Shown: positions 53,184-63,291 of the stretch, one piece after another | How positions within the stretch are numbered: the first letter of the stretch is position 1 | How the letters are laid out: every line of letters begins with the position of its first letter | DNA from: Listeria_A hofi | Lineage (GTDB): Bacteria; Bacillota; Bacilli; Lactobacillales; Listeriaceae | Reading direction: 5' to 3' | Assembly (NCBI RefSeq): GCF_963575615.1 | Contig: NZ_CAUYTL010000007.1 | Span: 1-64,000 of the forward strand | Length of the DNA stretch: 64,000 bases | Notes under the pieces: generated by a model | What the model saw: only the letters and a program-made list of their open reading frames with translations | Database searches by the model: none | Told to the model about the DNA's origin: nothing | Program-made: the position numbers and the translations under genes

Positions 53184-54623
53184 ATGAAAAAATCGAATAC
53201 TAAACAAGAGAAAAAGACGCTGATATTAGGTGCAGGCGATACAGGTCATATTATCGCTAGAAAGATTTTAAAAGACCAGGCACAGACATTTCGGCTACTA
53301 GGTTTTTTAGACGATAGTCATGAGAAGCAAGATATTAGCTTAGCAGGTGTTCCTGTTATTGGTGTTTTGGCAGACCTACCGGAACTAATCAAACTTTATA
53401 ATATTGAACTTGTAATTATAGCCGTCACAAATATGGATAAAGACGCGTTTGTAAAAATAGAGATGGTATGTAAGCAAGCAAGGGTAGCGCTAAGACGCGT
53501 GCCAGGTATCGAGGACTTATTACTGAAAAGTCAGCCGCTTATCAACTTTTCGGATATTCCCGCAGATATTCCAGAAGATTCTTTATTGAATCGTGCGCCA
53601 GTAGAATTAGATGACGCTGAAATTAGACGGCAATTATATCGAAAGACAGTACTTATTACGGGTGCTGGAGGATCAATCGGTTCTGAAATATGCCGGCAAC
53701 TGTTAAAGTATGAGCCAGAAAAACTTATTCTACTTGGTCATGGTGAAAATAGTATTTATCTAATTGAACAGGAGTTGCGCGAGTCGGTAAGGAATACAAT
53801 TCTGGTGCCAATTATTGCAGATATTAAAAATGGCAAGCAAATGCATGAAATTGTAGAAGAATATATGCCAAATGCTATCTATCATGCAGCAGCACACAAA
53901 CATGTTACGCTAATGGAACAAAATCCTCATGAAGCAATACGTAATAATGTCATCGGGACGAAGAATATTAGCGCAGCAGCAGATAAATTTGGGGTACAAT
54001 CATTTGTCATGATCTCATCAGATAAGGCTGTAAATTCAACAGGTGTTATGGGCGCCTCCAAACGAATGTGCGAAATGATTGTACAAGAATTTGCTCAAAA
54101 AAGCCATACTAAATTTTCAGCAGTACGATTTGGAAATGTTCTTGGAAGCCGAGGCAGTGTAGTTCCAGTGTTCAAAAAGCAAATTGCAAAAGGTGGCCCA
54201 GTAACTGTAACAGATGGCCGTATGACACGTTTCTTTATGACAATTCCAGAAGCAGCGAGCTTAGTATTACAAGCAGGGGCTCTTTCAAAAGGTGGCGAGA
54301 TATTCGTTTTAGATATGGGGAAAGAAGTTAGAATCCTTGAGCTGGCTCAAAATATTATTAAGCTATCTGGCTATTCTTTAGATGACATTGAAATCAAGTT
54401 TACTGGGTTGCGCCCAGGTGAGAAATTATATGAAGAGTTATTGCTAGAAAACGAATTAGAGCCAAAGCAAATTTATCCGAAAATCTATGTGGGTAAAACG
54501 AAAGATGTCAATTTTGAGATGATGTATGAAATTCTAGAAAACTGCGACAAGTGGTCGAAGGTGAAGCTACGTGAAGAGATGATTACTCTTGCCAATAGTA
54601 ACTGCACCGTGCAGAAAATATAA
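53184..54623 (+). CDS. Nucleoside-diphosphate-sugar 4,6-dehydratase, EpsC/CapD type without membrane domain
   Basis: A 479-residue enzyme. An N-terminal nucleotide-binding CoA-binding-like domain (LILGAGDTGHIIARKI, about residues 10-130) precedes the dehydratase domain (about 150-450) with TGAGGSIGSEI, SSDKAVNSTGVMGASKR (Met in place of the SDR Tyr, as in the PglF/CapD group) and GLRPGEKLYEELL. Full-length EpsC and PglF proteins have about 600 residues with four membrane segments first; these are absent here, so the enzyme should be soluble. It likely makes UDP-4-keto-6-deoxy-GlcNAc for the aminotransferase at 58843. Confidence 0.88.
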   Translation: MKKSNTKQEKKTLILGAGDTGHIIARKILKDQAQTFRLLGFLDDSHEKQDISLAGVPVIGVLADLPELIKLYNIELVIIAVTNMDKDAFVKIEMVCKQARVALRRVPGIEDLLLKSQPLINFSDIPADIPEDSLLNRAPVELDDAEIRRQLYRKTVLITGAGGSIGSEICRQLLKYEPEKLILLGHGENSIYLIEQELRESVRNTILVPIIADIKNGKQMHEIVEEYMPNAIYHAAAHKHVTLMEQNPHEAIRNNVIGTKNISAAADKFGVQSFVMISSDKAVNSTGVMGASKRMCEMIVQEFAQKSHTKFSAVRFGNVLGSRGSVVPVFKKQIAKGGPVTVTDGRMTRFFMTIPEAASLVLQAGALSKGGEIFVLDMGKEVRILELAQNIIKLSGYSLDDIEIKFTGLRPGEKLYEELLLENELEPKQIYPKIYVGKTKDVNFEMMYEILENCDKWSKVKLREEMITLANSNCTVQKI

Positions 54624-54647
54624 TTTGAGAGTATAGGTGATAAACAC

Positions 54648-55823
54648 GTGAATTGGCTATTTGCACATGACAATCGATTTTTAGAAGCAGATGATGGACA
54701 AATTTACTCAGAAGTTGCGTTTGCCTATAGCAATTGGGAGCGGTATTTAGTACACATTGACCAACTGACTGTCCTGGCACGAATGGAAAAACTAGGCGAT
54801 TTAAATAAGAAGGCAATCAATCTATCGAGCGGTCCTGGTGTTACTTTTCAAGGTGTAGAAGATCCTTATGGAGTTCGGACTTTGACACCATTTCCAATAG
54901 GGTATAAAACGGTGCTAGAAGCGGTGAAAAAGACGGATGGTGTCATTGCTAGGCTACCATCTGAAATAGGTTATATGGCTTTAAAAGCTGCTAAGAAAAC
55001 GAACACTCCGTATTGCATTGAAGTTGTAGGTGATGGATACCAAACAATGGCGACATATGGCAACTGGAAGGGTAAAATCTATGCACCGATTGCTGAACGC
55101 AAAATGAAGCGAAATATCGCGACCTCCCAACATACGCTCTATATAACAGAAAGGCATTTGCAAGAGCGTTATCCCCCGGTAGGATATAACGTATCTTGCT
55201 CGAATGTCGAAATACCAAAAATAGAGAAAGACACGTTGGTTCGACGTCAAGCGAGGATAGAAAGTGATAGAAAACGGCTTCATATAGGTATGAATGGTTC
55301 TTTATCATCGCCATATAAAGGCTTCGAAACGACATTTTTAGCACTTGCAAAAATTAAGTCAGAGCTACCGCCATTTGAGTTTCGAATTCTGGGGCGAGGA
55401 CCTAAGGAAAGATGGCAAGATTTAGCGAAAGAGCTTGGCTTGGAAGATTGTGTCGTTTTTAGCGGAACGCTTCCAAACAAAGATGTTTGCACATGGTTGG
55501 ATGATATCGATATTTTCCTGATGCCTAGTAAAACGGAAGGACAGGGTCGAGCGCTAATTGAAGCTTTATCAAGAGGTTGCAGTTGCCTTGGGTCGAATGT
55601 TGGTGGCATACCAGAATTGTTAGAGCCGGAGCAATTGCACGAATCCGGAGATGTAGCAACATTCGCTAATCAGATTAAGGTGCTTGCAATAAGTAAAGAA
55701 AAACAGTTGCAATACGCAGAACGAGGTATAGAAAGAGCAAGAACTTTTCAGAGTGAGATATTGCAAAATAAAAGACAAGAATTCTTTCATCGGTTTAAAG
55801 AGGTTATAGAAATGAGGAATTGA
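54648..55823 (+). CDS. Glycosyltransferase family 4
   Basis: A 391-residue GT-B glycosyltransferase with the donor-binding half starting near IGMNGSLSSPYKGF and the EX7E-type motif EGQGRALIEALSRG. It starts at GTG 54648. Sugar and linkage cannot be predicted. Four bases separate it from the dehydrogenase gene. Confidence 0.88.
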   Translation: MNWLFAHDNRFLEADDGQIYSEVAFAYSNWERYLVHIDQLTVLARMEKLGDLNKKAINLSSGPGVTFQGVEDPYGVRTLTPFPIGYKTVLEAVKKTDGVIARLPSEIGYMALKAAKKTNTPYCIEVVGDGYQTMATYGNWKGKIYAPIAERKMKRNIATSQHTLYITERHLQERYPPVGYNVSCSNVEIPKIEKDTLVRRQARIESDRKRLHIGMNGSLSSPYKGFETTFLALAKIKSELPPFEFRILGRGPKERWQDLAKELGLEDCVVFSGTLPNKDVCTWLDDIDIFLMPSKTEGQGRALIEALSRGCSCLGSNVGGIPELLEPEQLHESGDVATFANQIKVLAISKEKQLQYAERGIERARTFQSEILQNKRQEFFHRFKEVIEMRN

Positions 55824-55827
55824 CATA

Positions 55828-57099
55828 ATGACAAGAAAAATTGCAGTAGTAGGGCTAGGTTATGTAGGTTTACCAGTAGCCGTAGCGTTTGGACAAAAAC
55901 AAGAAGTCATCGGTTTTGACATAAACGAGGATCGTATTGCTTCCTTGAAAAAGCATCACGACAGTACAAATGAGGTAACTAGTGAGAACTTGCAGAGAGC
56001 CAATGTTGCGTATACAGCAGATGCAAAAAAATTGCGGGAATGTGATTTTATTATCGTCGCCATACCAACCCCCATTACAGATGATAAACAACCGAATTTA
56101 GCGCCACTAATTAGTGTTTCTGAAACGATTGGTGAGCACTTAAGTAAAGGTACGATAGTAGTCTATGAATCTACTGTATATCCAGGCGTTACTGAAGAAG
56201 AATGTATCCCCGTACTTGAAAAATACTCCAAATTAAAAGCAGGTCACGACTTTTATGTAGGGTATTCCCCAGAGCGCATTAACCCCGGTGACAAGAAAAA
56301 CACCTTTTCCACGATTAATAAAATTGTCTCTGGTCAAACAGAGCAAGTTACTGAAATTATTTATAACACGTATAAAACAGTTATTCAAGCCGGTGTGTAC
56401 AAGGCAAGTAGCATTAAAGTAGCCGAAGCTGCGAAGGTAATCGAAAATACGCAGCGAGATTTGAATATCGCGCTAATGAACGAATTTGCGATGATTTTTG
56501 ATCGATTAGGTATTGATACGAAAGAAGTTTTAAAAGCTGCAAAAACAAAATGGAATTTCCTTCCTTTTTCACCTGGTCTTGTTGGTGGGCACTGCATCAG
56601 CGTTGATCCTTACTATCTAACACATAAGGCGCAACAGCTGGGCTATGATCCTCATATGATTCTAGCAGGGAGACGAATTAACGATGGTATGAGCCATTTC
56701 ATCGTTTCAAGCTTGATTAAGAAAATGATTGAGGCAGACTTACCAATTAAAAATAGTGTAGTGACAGTTTTGGGTATCACTTTTAAAGAGGACGTTCCGG
56801 ATATTAGAAATTCTAAAGTTATGGACATTATCTCAGAGCTGAAGCGTTACGGAATCCAAGTTCAAATTGCTGACTCCATGATGGAAGCTGAGGGCGTAAA
56901 GCTGGAAGATAGATTGGTTCCGTTTGAGGAATTGAAACAAAGCCAAGCAGTTATTTTGGCAGTACCACATCAACAATATATCGCTTCAGGCTGGGAAACA
57001 TTTGAAAAATTGGTTTCTCCTAATGGGATTTTAATGGATGTCAAAGGAGCCTTAAATAGCGAAGAAAAACCAGCAAATATCCATTATTGGAGATTATGA
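55828..57099 (+). CDS. UDP-N-acetyl-hexosamine dehydrogenase (TviB/WbpO type)
   Basis: A 423-residue nucleotide-sugar dehydrogenase: NAD motif GLGYVGLPVA, ESTVYPG, and catalytic Cys256 in GGHCISVDPYYL, with a C-terminal UDP-binding domain. The sequence is closer to the TviB/WbpO group, which oxidises UDP-GlcNAc or UDP-GalNAc to the uronic acid, than to UDP-glucose dehydrogenases. It implies an acidic polymer. One base separates its stop codon from the next ATG. Confidence 0.9.
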   Translation: MTRKIAVVGLGYVGLPVAVAFGQKQEVIGFDINEDRIASLKKHHDSTNEVTSENLQRANVAYTADAKKLRECDFIIVAIPTPITDDKQPNLAPLISVSETIGEHLSKGTIVVYESTVYPGVTEEECIPVLEKYSKLKAGHDFYVGYSPERINPGDKKNTFSTINKIVSGQTEQVTEIIYNTYKTVIQAGVYKASSIKVAEAAKVIENTQRDLNIALMNEFAMIFDRLGIDTKEVLKAAKTKWNFLPFSPGLVGGHCISVDPYYLTHKAQQLGYDPHMILAGRRINDGMSHFIVSSLIKKMIEADLPIKNSVVTVLGITFKEDVPDIRNSKVMDIISELKRYGIQVQIADSMMEAEGVKLEDRLVPFEELKQSQAVILAVPHQQYIASGWETFEKLVSPNGILMDVKGALNSEEKPANIHYWRL

Positions 57100-57100
57100 T

Positions 57101-58264
57101 ATGAGCAAAATTTTAATTGGAGTGACTTCATCGATAAGTACACAACTTCTCCGAGGGCAGCTTGAGTATTTTAATAAGAAAGGCTACGATATGCACCTCA
57201 TCTGTTCGCCAGATGGAGATATTGACTTCGTTCCAAGCTCGAATATTAAAGTCCATAAAGTAAGAATGAAGCGAGAGATTTCTCCTTTTTCGGATTTACT
57301 TTCCTTACTACAGATTATCTGGATTTATTTAAAAGTAAGACCAGATATTACGAATATTTCCACGCCAAAAGCAAGTTTACTATGCATGATCGCGGCCTAT
57401 CTGACAAGAACCCCCATGCGTATTTATTCCATCATCGGTTTACGATTTGAAACTTGTACAGGAAAAAAAAGAAAGCTACTACTCACAATTGAAAAACTAA
57501 TCTGCAAATGGAGTACAAGATGTATAGCGGTTAGTCCAAGTTTGAAAGAAGTACTAATTCAAGAAGGGCTAGCTCCCAGAGAGAAGATCAAAGTACTGGG
57601 ATCAGGCAGTTATAATGGTCTTGATTTATCCGAATTCAAGCTGGATAAGGATGAAGTTGCACGGCTGAAAAAGCAATATTTAGATGAAAGTGATCATCAA
57701 GTGATTGGATACGTTGGCCGATTGACAAAAGATAAAGGCATTGATGATTTGGTAGAAGCTTTTACTGAACTCGCAACGGAGAGAAGTAACTTGACATTGT
57801 TACTAGTAGGCGATTTTGAAGAAGGAGATGCTGTGTCGGCTACCACCAAAAATCGGATACTAGAGAATCACCGCATCATAAAAACAGGATTTGTCCCCAA
57901 AACGGCATCATATTATCGCTTGATGGATATGTTTATTTTACCAACATATCGCGAAGGCTTTGGGAATGTCGTATTAGAGGCTGCTGCCGCCAATGTACCT
58001 GTTATTACGACAAATGTGACGGGTGCAAAGGATGCGATTATACCGAATGAGACGGGTTTGCTTATTGAGGCCGGAAATGTAACCGAAATGAAAGAGGCGA
58101 TAAGGACACTGCTAGAAGATAAAGAACAAGCAGCGCGTCTTGGTGAAAAAGGAAGAGAAAGAGTGGTCAAGGAGTTCCAATCAGAAAACATTTGGAAAGG
58201 CTTAGACATAATTTATAGTAGGGCGGAGGCTGAGGAACGGTATGTATATGAAGTCGAAAAATAA
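57101..58264 (+). CDS. Glycosyltransferase family 4 (EpsD/CapM-like)
   Basis: A 387-residue GT-B enzyme with GVTSSISTQLLRGQ at the N-terminus, VGRLTKDKGIDDL in the middle and the EX7E motif REGFGNVVLEAAA. It probably adds the second sugar on the lipid carrier. It overlaps the priming transferase gene by 23 bp, which suggests cooperation in early steps. Confidence 0.9.
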   Translation: MSKILIGVTSSISTQLLRGQLEYFNKKGYDMHLICSPDGDIDFVPSSNIKVHKVRMKREISPFSDLLSLLQIIWIYLKVRPDITNISTPKASLLCMIAAYLTRTPMRIYSIIGLRFETCTGKKRKLLLTIEKLICKWSTRCIAVSPSLKEVLIQEGLAPREKIKVLGSGSYNGLDLSEFKLDKDEVARLKKQYLDESDHQVIGYVGRLTKDKGIDDLVEAFTELATERSNLTLLLVGDFEEGDAVSATTKNRILENHRIIKTGFVPKTASYYRLMDMFILPTYREGFGNVVLEAAAANVPVITTNVTGAKDAIIPNETGLLIEAGNVTEMKEAIRTLLEDKEQAARLGEKGRERVVKEFQSENIWKGLDIIYSRAEAEERYVYEVEK

Positions 58265-58850
58265 GATAGACAGATGTATAGCAATAGTGATGGTAATATT
58301 ATTAGCGCCATTACTGCTGTTTATAGCCTTGTTAGTCTGGATTAAATTAGATAAAAAAGTGATTTTTTCACAAGAGAGAGTTGGGCTAAACGAGTCTGTT
58401 TTTAAAATCTATAAATTTAAAACGATGACTGATGAACGAGATGAGGCAGGGAATTTACTACCAGATCACAAGAGACTCAGCCCATTCGGCACTACATTAA
58501 GGAAGTTAAGCCTAGATGAATTACCACAATTAATCAATGTAATTAAGGGTGATATGAATTTTATCGGACCTAGACCATTGTTTAAGGAATATCTTGCTTT
58601 TTATTCGGAAGATGAGAGAAGGCGCCATATTGTACGCCCAGGTCTCAGTGGTTGGGCGCAAGTAAATGGTCGAAACCGTATAAGCTGGCATGAGAAGTTT
58701 CAATTAGATCTATTTTATGTTGAAAATCAATCGTTTAAGCTAGATATGAAAATTTATAAAAAGACAATTTTAAAAGTTATTAGTCGCGAAGATGTAAATA
58801 ATTCCGATCAAATAGCAATGGAAAGGTTGGACGAGATTAAGCATGCTTAA
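58242..58850 (+). CDS. Undecaprenyl-phosphate sugar phosphotransferase (EpsL/PglC type)
   Basis: A 202-residue monotopic phosphoglycosyltransferase. One N-terminal membrane helix (about residues 8-33) is followed by the catalytic region SQERVGLNESVFKIYKFKTM, LSLDELPQLINVIKGDM and GPRPL. It starts polymer synthesis by moving a sugar-1-phosphate, perhaps a diaminosugar, to undecaprenyl phosphate. It overlaps both neighbours. Confidence 0.92.
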   Translation: MYMKSKNKIDRCIAIVMVILLAPLLLFIALLVWIKLDKKVIFSQERVGLNESVFKIYKFKTMTDERDEAGNLLPDHKRLSPFGTTLRKLSLDELPQLINVIKGDMNFIGPRPLFKEYLAFYSEDERRRHIVRPGLSGWAQVNGRNRISWHEKFQLDLFYVENQSFKLDMKIYKKTILKVISREDVNNSDQIAMERLDEIKHA

Positions 58851-59991
58851 AACAAATAAAATGATCCCGCTAGCAGTACCTCATATGAGTGGAAGAGAAC
58901 AAGTATACATTCAAAAAGCGTTTGAAGAAAATTGGGTCGCGCCACTCGGGTCTAATGTGGATGCATTTGAAGCGAGCATTGCGTCGTATAATCAGGTGTC
59001 TGATGCAGCAGTGGTTTCTTCTGGAACAGCAGCCATTCATTTAGCACTAGAATTACTAAACATCAAAGCTGGCGATATTGTATTCTGTTCTACATTTACT
59101 TTCGTAGCTAGCATAAACCCAGCTTTATATTTAGGTGCAAAGCCAGTATTCATTGATTCAGAGGAAGATACATGGTGCATGTCACCGTTTGCTTTAAAAA
59201 ATGCTTTGGAAGAGGCTAAAAAAAATAATCAATTGCCCAAAGCTATTATTGTGGTTCATATTTACGGACAGTCAGCTAAAATGGACGAGATTATGTCACT
59301 AGCTGGCGAATATGGGATTCCTATTGTGGAAGACGCAGCGGAAGCGCTTGGAAGTGTGTATAAAGATGCACCGTTGGGAACGTTGGGTGATTTCGGGGTA
59401 TTTTCTTTCAATGGAAACAAGATTATCACTACGTCCGGTGGTGGTGCACTTATTGCGAAAAATCCAGAAAAAATAGTAAAGGCGCGCTTTTTAGCTAGTC
59501 AAGCCAAGGAAGATGCACCATATTATTTACATCATCAAGTTGGCTATAATTACCGTCTCAGCAATGTACTCGCAGGTATCGGTATTGGTCAAATGGAAGT
59601 TTTGAAAGCGCGAGTAGCTAGAAAACAGGAGATATTCAAGGACTATCAGAAGGTGTTTACAGAAGTTGCTAATGTGACAATGATGCCAGAATTAGAAGAT
59701 GCAAAGGGGAATAGATGGCTGTCAACTTTTACATTTGATGTAAATGAAAGTGGAAAGACGCCAGAAGATGTATTAAAGTTGCTAAAAAATCGGGGGATTG
59801 ATAGTCGTTTGTTATGGAAGCCGATGCATCAACAACCTTTATTTCAAGATGCGCCATTTTATGAGGATGTAGCTGGGGATGTAGCTACGAAACTATATAA
59901 TACAGGTTTATGCCTGCCATCCAGCACTCAGATGACACAACAAGAGCAAGAATACGTGGTGGATACGATAAAAAGGATTTTAACCGAATGA
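58843..59991 (+). CDS. DegT/DnrJ/EryC1 sugar aminotransferase (PglE/EpsN-like)
   Basis: A 382-residue PLP enzyme with internal-aldimine Lys193 in FSFNGNKIITTSGGG and VEDAAEALGS. It should aminate the 4-keto sugar made by the dehydratase at 53184, giving UDP-bacillosamine or a related amino sugar. The start is ATG 58843, overlapping the priming transferase gene by 8 bp; ATG 58861 is also possible. Confidence 0.9.
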   Translation: MLKTNKMIPLAVPHMSGREQVYIQKAFEENWVAPLGSNVDAFEASIASYNQVSDAAVVSSGTAAIHLALELLNIKAGDIVFCSTFTFVASINPALYLGAKPVFIDSEEDTWCMSPFALKNALEEAKKNNQLPKAIIVVHIYGQSAKMDEIMSLAGEYGIPIVEDAAEALGSVYKDAPLGTLGDFGVFSFNGNKIITTSGGGALIAKNPEKIVKARFLASQAKEDAPYYLHHQVGYNYRLSNVLAGIGIGQMEVLKARVARKQEIFKDYQKVFTEVANVTMMPELEDAKGNRWLSTFTFDVNESGKTPEDVLKLLKNRGIDSRLLWKPMHQQPLFQDAPFYEDVAGDVATKLYNTGLCLPSSTQMTQQEQEYVVDTIKRILTE

Positions 59992-60007
59992 CTAAATAAC
60001 TTGAAGG

Positions 60008-61453
60008 ATGTATGAAATTAATATGCCAATAAAAATTCCTAAACAAATATATGTTATATGCGTCAATTTCATCATGTTATGTCTTGGAGCATTTGTTACT
60101 ATTTATGTTGCTGAGAACATCAATGCACCAGGGTATGATCGATTGTATCTGCTACCATTAACCTACACTTTCTGTTTCTTAGCCATATTTTCCCGTTTAT
60201 TATTCCATCGTTTTAAAGTATTTATCGTTGTTTTCAGTACCATCGGTTTTGCAAGATTTGTGGTGTTGCCGTTCTTTATTGTATTTAATGATTACTATGG
60301 AGGCCGGTCTCCAGAACCACCACTTGCAAGTTCGATGGAAACAGCCATTTACTTGATGGTTTATGAACTTATCATTGTGACAATTGTGATTGGGGTTCTA
60401 GATTATTTTCAAAATAAAAAATATAAGGCTCGAGATACAGAGAAACCATTTGACGAGACGAAAAGTTATTTTGGGTATATGGTGTTTATTGTTGTTGCTA
60501 TTTTGGCGACAATAGGTATACCAGGCGTTATTTCATCGATTAGCTTGTTTATTCCGAAGCCAGATTTGGTGGATGTAATGGAAGATAGTAGTGTTTTACA
60601 CATGCTTGGTGGCTATATGTTTATTTTAGCGAAACAGCTTGTTTTTATTATGGTGACATGGTGGGCGTATAAAAAACATGCGGCTACGAATCAAATGCTG
60701 TATGTTTGGATTGCGATTGTAGCTCTATTTATGAATATCGGTATTTTTACGGGCACAAATCGTTCAGACATTGTACTTGTTGCTATTGTGAGTTTGGTAA
60801 CATTCAAACTGTTGTTCCCTAAATATTTCAAAATGGTGGTATTCTTTGTTGTAGCTATGATTGTTGGGATTATTATAATCATGAGTACCGTGCGTAATAT
60901 TGCATCGATTTCTGGAGGAACAAGTGGGGTGACGGACTTCACGGATAATTTGCAGGTGTATTTTGGAGGCCCGTATAACGTAGCGATGGCGCTTGAGACT
61001 AAGCTTATTTTTCCTCAAGCTCAGCATTGGTCCGTATTATTTTTCGATATTTTCCGGCCAATGATTGGTGTCAATATATTTGTTAAGAATTTACCGTTTG
61101 ACTACTCGAATCTGTTTTTTAACCAACGTTATTTTTACTCTGAGCACACAACGCAAATTTTGCCAATGATTGGTCAAGGAAATCTGTTTTTTGGTTATCT
61201 ACTTTCACCAATTTTTTCAGTTTTTGTTGTATGCCTAGCCTATTTTATTCAATCTAAAATTGATAGGACGCGCTCGATAGAGATGTTCTACTTTCTCACC
61301 CTTGTCTGTACGCGGATGGGCATGTTGATGGGACAAAATACGATGAATATTATTAACGATCTTAGCTACAACTTGGCGCTGTTTTTGATTGTCTATTATG
61401 TGAATAAAAAAATTGTTTTTAAGAAACGTCTAGGAGATGTTCACTATGAATAA
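60008..61453 (+). CDS. O-antigen/capsule polymerase (Wzy-like)
   Basis: A membrane protein of about 481 residues with at least ten segments, a periplasmic-type loop with GGRSPEPP and a TGTNRSDIVLVAIV segment. Its context between aminotransferase, acetyltransferase and flippase genes points to the polymerase that joins repeat units outside the membrane. Starts are weak: ATG 60008 sits on the gaagg site and ATG 60023 lies 14 nt from it. Confidence 0.8.
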   Translation: MYEINMPIKIPKQIYVICVNFIMLCLGAFVTIYVAENINAPGYDRLYLLPLTYTFCFLAIFSRLLFHRFKVFIVVFSTIGFARFVVLPFFIVFNDYYGGRSPEPPLASSMETAIYLMVYELIIVTIVIGVLDYFQNKKYKARDTEKPFDETKSYFGYMVFIVVAILATIGIPGVISSISLFIPKPDLVDVMEDSSVLHMLGGYMFILAKQLVFIMVTWWAYKKHAATNQMLYVWIAIVALFMNIGIFTGTNRSDIVLVAIVSLVTFKLLFPKYFKMVVFFVVAMIVGIIIIMSTVRNIASISGGTSGVTDFTDNLQVYFGGPYNVAMALETKLIFPQAQHWSVLFFDIFRPMIGVNIFVKNLPFDYSNLFFNQRYFYSEHTTQILPMIGQGNLFFGYLLSPIFSVFVVCLAYFIQSKIDRTRSIEMFYFLTLVCTRMGMLMGQNTMNIINDLSYNLALFLIVYYVNKKIVFKKRLGDVHYE

Positions 61454-61985
61454 GAAACGCCTATTTTTTCGATATATTTTACCAATGCATATCGTTCAAT
61501 TAGTAACAGCTGTGCTTCCTAATACAGATATAACCACAAAGATTCGTGGTTATATGATGCGACCGTTTTTTAAATCTTGTGGATCTAATTTTCGGATTGG
61601 GATGCGTGTGATTATCAATCGACCAGACTTGATTTGTGTTGGTAATGATGTCTATATAGCACATCAATGTTATTTAAATGGGACTGGTGGACTTACGATA
61701 GAGGATGGTGCGTCGATAGGGCCAATGTGCGTTATCGTAACGTCCAAACATGTGTATCAGAATGGAGCGGTTTCTATGAATTCAGAGGCTCAACCAGTTG
61801 TTATTGGCAAAGGGGCTTGGCTTGCAAGTCATGCGGTGATTAATGCTGGCGTGACGGTTGCTCCTGGAACCACTGTGGGCGCAAATGCAGTTGTTACGAA
61901 AAATTTTGAGCGAGATGCTATTATTGGCGGGGTTCCAGCGAAGTTTATTCGTAATCAGAAAGAGCACCTGCATGATGTACATTAA
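61446..61985 (+). CDS. Hexapeptide-repeat O-acetyltransferase
   Basis: A 179-residue left-handed beta-helix acetyltransferase of the maltose/galactoside acetyltransferase group: hexapeptides run through VGNDVYIAHQCYLNG, IGKGAWLASHAVI and VAPGTTVGANAVV, ending GGVPAKFIR. It likely acetylates a sugar hydroxyl or amine of the polymer. ATG 61446 is preferred, 9 nt after aggag; the in-frame ATG 61437 overlaps the ribosome site. Confidence 0.87.
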   Translation: MNKKRLFFRYILPMHIVQLVTAVLPNTDITTKIRGYMMRPFFKSCGSNFRIGMRVIINRPDLICVGNDVYIAHQCYLNGTGGLTIEDGASIGPMCVIVTSKHVYQNGAVSMNSEAQPVVIGKGAWLASHAVINAGVTVAPGTTVGANAVVTKNFERDAIIGGVPAKFIRNQKEHLHDVH

Positions 61986-63264
61986 GAAGCTTTTTCAAAA
62001 TGATTTTTTCCTGACATTGGTTAAAAAAGGGTTTGTTGTACTAAACGGCGTTATTAGTTTGATGCTTGTGGCAAGGTATTTTGGTCCAGCAATGCGCGGG
62101 GAATATATGTACGTCATCAATATTGTTATTGTAGGAACAACGATTTTAAATCTAGGAATTTCATTGATTTACCCTCAAATGCGTAAGGAAGATCCGTACG
62201 CGAAAAAATTATTTGTGAGTTATGCTATTATCCAATTTTTTGTCTATGGAAGTATTGCGATTGCTGTGACACTCATAACAAAAAATCTTATGTTGGGGCT
62301 AGGACTGCTACTCATCAGCGTTAATGTTCTAAACCTTCAAGTGACACAGATTAATCTTGTTGAAAACTTGAAGCAGCAGTCTATTATTATTATCATTTCT
62401 TCCATTATAAATACGATTCTAATTATACTTGCATTTTTCCTAACAAGTGAGAACCTTTATGTCATTTTAATTATTTATGGTTTGAAAAGCTATGTATCTA
62501 TGATTTTTTCGCTTATTTCATTATGGGATCGTGATTTTAAATTTAAAATTGTACCAGCAAAGTATAAAAAGATGACTGTGCTATCTTTTTTGCCACTTCT
62601 GACATCTTTTTTAATCGCGGTTAACTACCAAGCGGATATTATTATTCTGAAAATGATGTCGGTGGATTATTATCATATCGGCTTATATAGTACGGGTGTG
62701 GCATTAGCAGAGTATTCATGGATGATTCCAGATATTTTTAAAGAGGTCATGTTTCATCGTAATGCTTATAAAGATGATATCAAACGGATGACTTTTTCTA
62801 TTCGATTAGGATTTACAGCGGTTGTTTTAGTGGCGATTATGGTAATCTGGCTAGGCAAACCTTTATTGGGTCTACTGTTTGGCCCAGAGTTCATTCCAGC
62901 CTACCCAGTTGTGGTTTTAATGTTCTTGGCTGTACCGTTCATGGTTTATGCGAAAATTATTGGAACTCTTTTTTCGGCGAATGGCGGCTGGCGCTTTTAC
63001 TTTATTACGCTGCTTGTCAGTGTTTTGTTAAACGTTGGTCTAAATTTTGTTCTAATACCGTTGTTCCATATTTATGGTTCAGCGATCGCCTCGATTATTT
63101 CGTACGCTTTTTGTGGACTTACATTAGTTGTATGGTTTAAACGGAAATATCGTGTACCGTTTACTGATTTATTATTTATGAAGCCTAAAGATGTAAAGGC
63201 AGTAGTACCATTCTTGTTTAGAAAAAAGCAGACCAATAGTGCGATGATGCGAGACAGCCAGTAA
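61972..63264 (+). CDS. Wzx-like polysaccharide flippase
   Basis: A membrane protein of about 430 residues with about 12 to 14 segments of the MATE/Wzx superfamily (FFLTLVKKGFVVLNGVISLM, then ARYFGPAMRGEYMYV). It moves the lipid-linked repeat unit across the membrane. The start is ATG 61972 or 61975, overlapping the acetyltransferase gene by 14 bp; the open frame upstream to 61858 is only the other frame of that gene. Confidence 0.85.
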   Translation: MMYIKKLFQNDFFLTLVKKGFVVLNGVISLMLVARYFGPAMRGEYMYVINIVIVGTTILNLGISLIYPQMRKEDPYAKKLFVSYAIIQFFVYGSIAIAVTLITKNLMLGLGLLLISVNVLNLQVTQINLVENLKQQSIIIIISSIINTILIILAFFLTSENLYVILIIYGLKSYVSMIFSLISLWDRDFKFKIVPAKYKKMTVLSFLPLLTSFLIAVNYQADIIILKMMSVDYYHIGLYSTGVALAEYSWMIPDIFKEVMFHRNAYKDDIKRMTFSIRLGFTAVVLVAIMVIWLGKPLLGLLFGPEFIPAYPVVVLMFLAVPFMVYAKIIGTLFSANGGWRFYFITLLVSVLLNVGLNFVLIPLFHIYGSAIASIISYAFCGLTLVVWFKRKYRVPFTDLLFMKPKDVKAVVPFLFRKKQTNSAMMRDSQ

Positions 63265-63291
63265 AAAAGTACATGAAAGGATAGATTTTAT

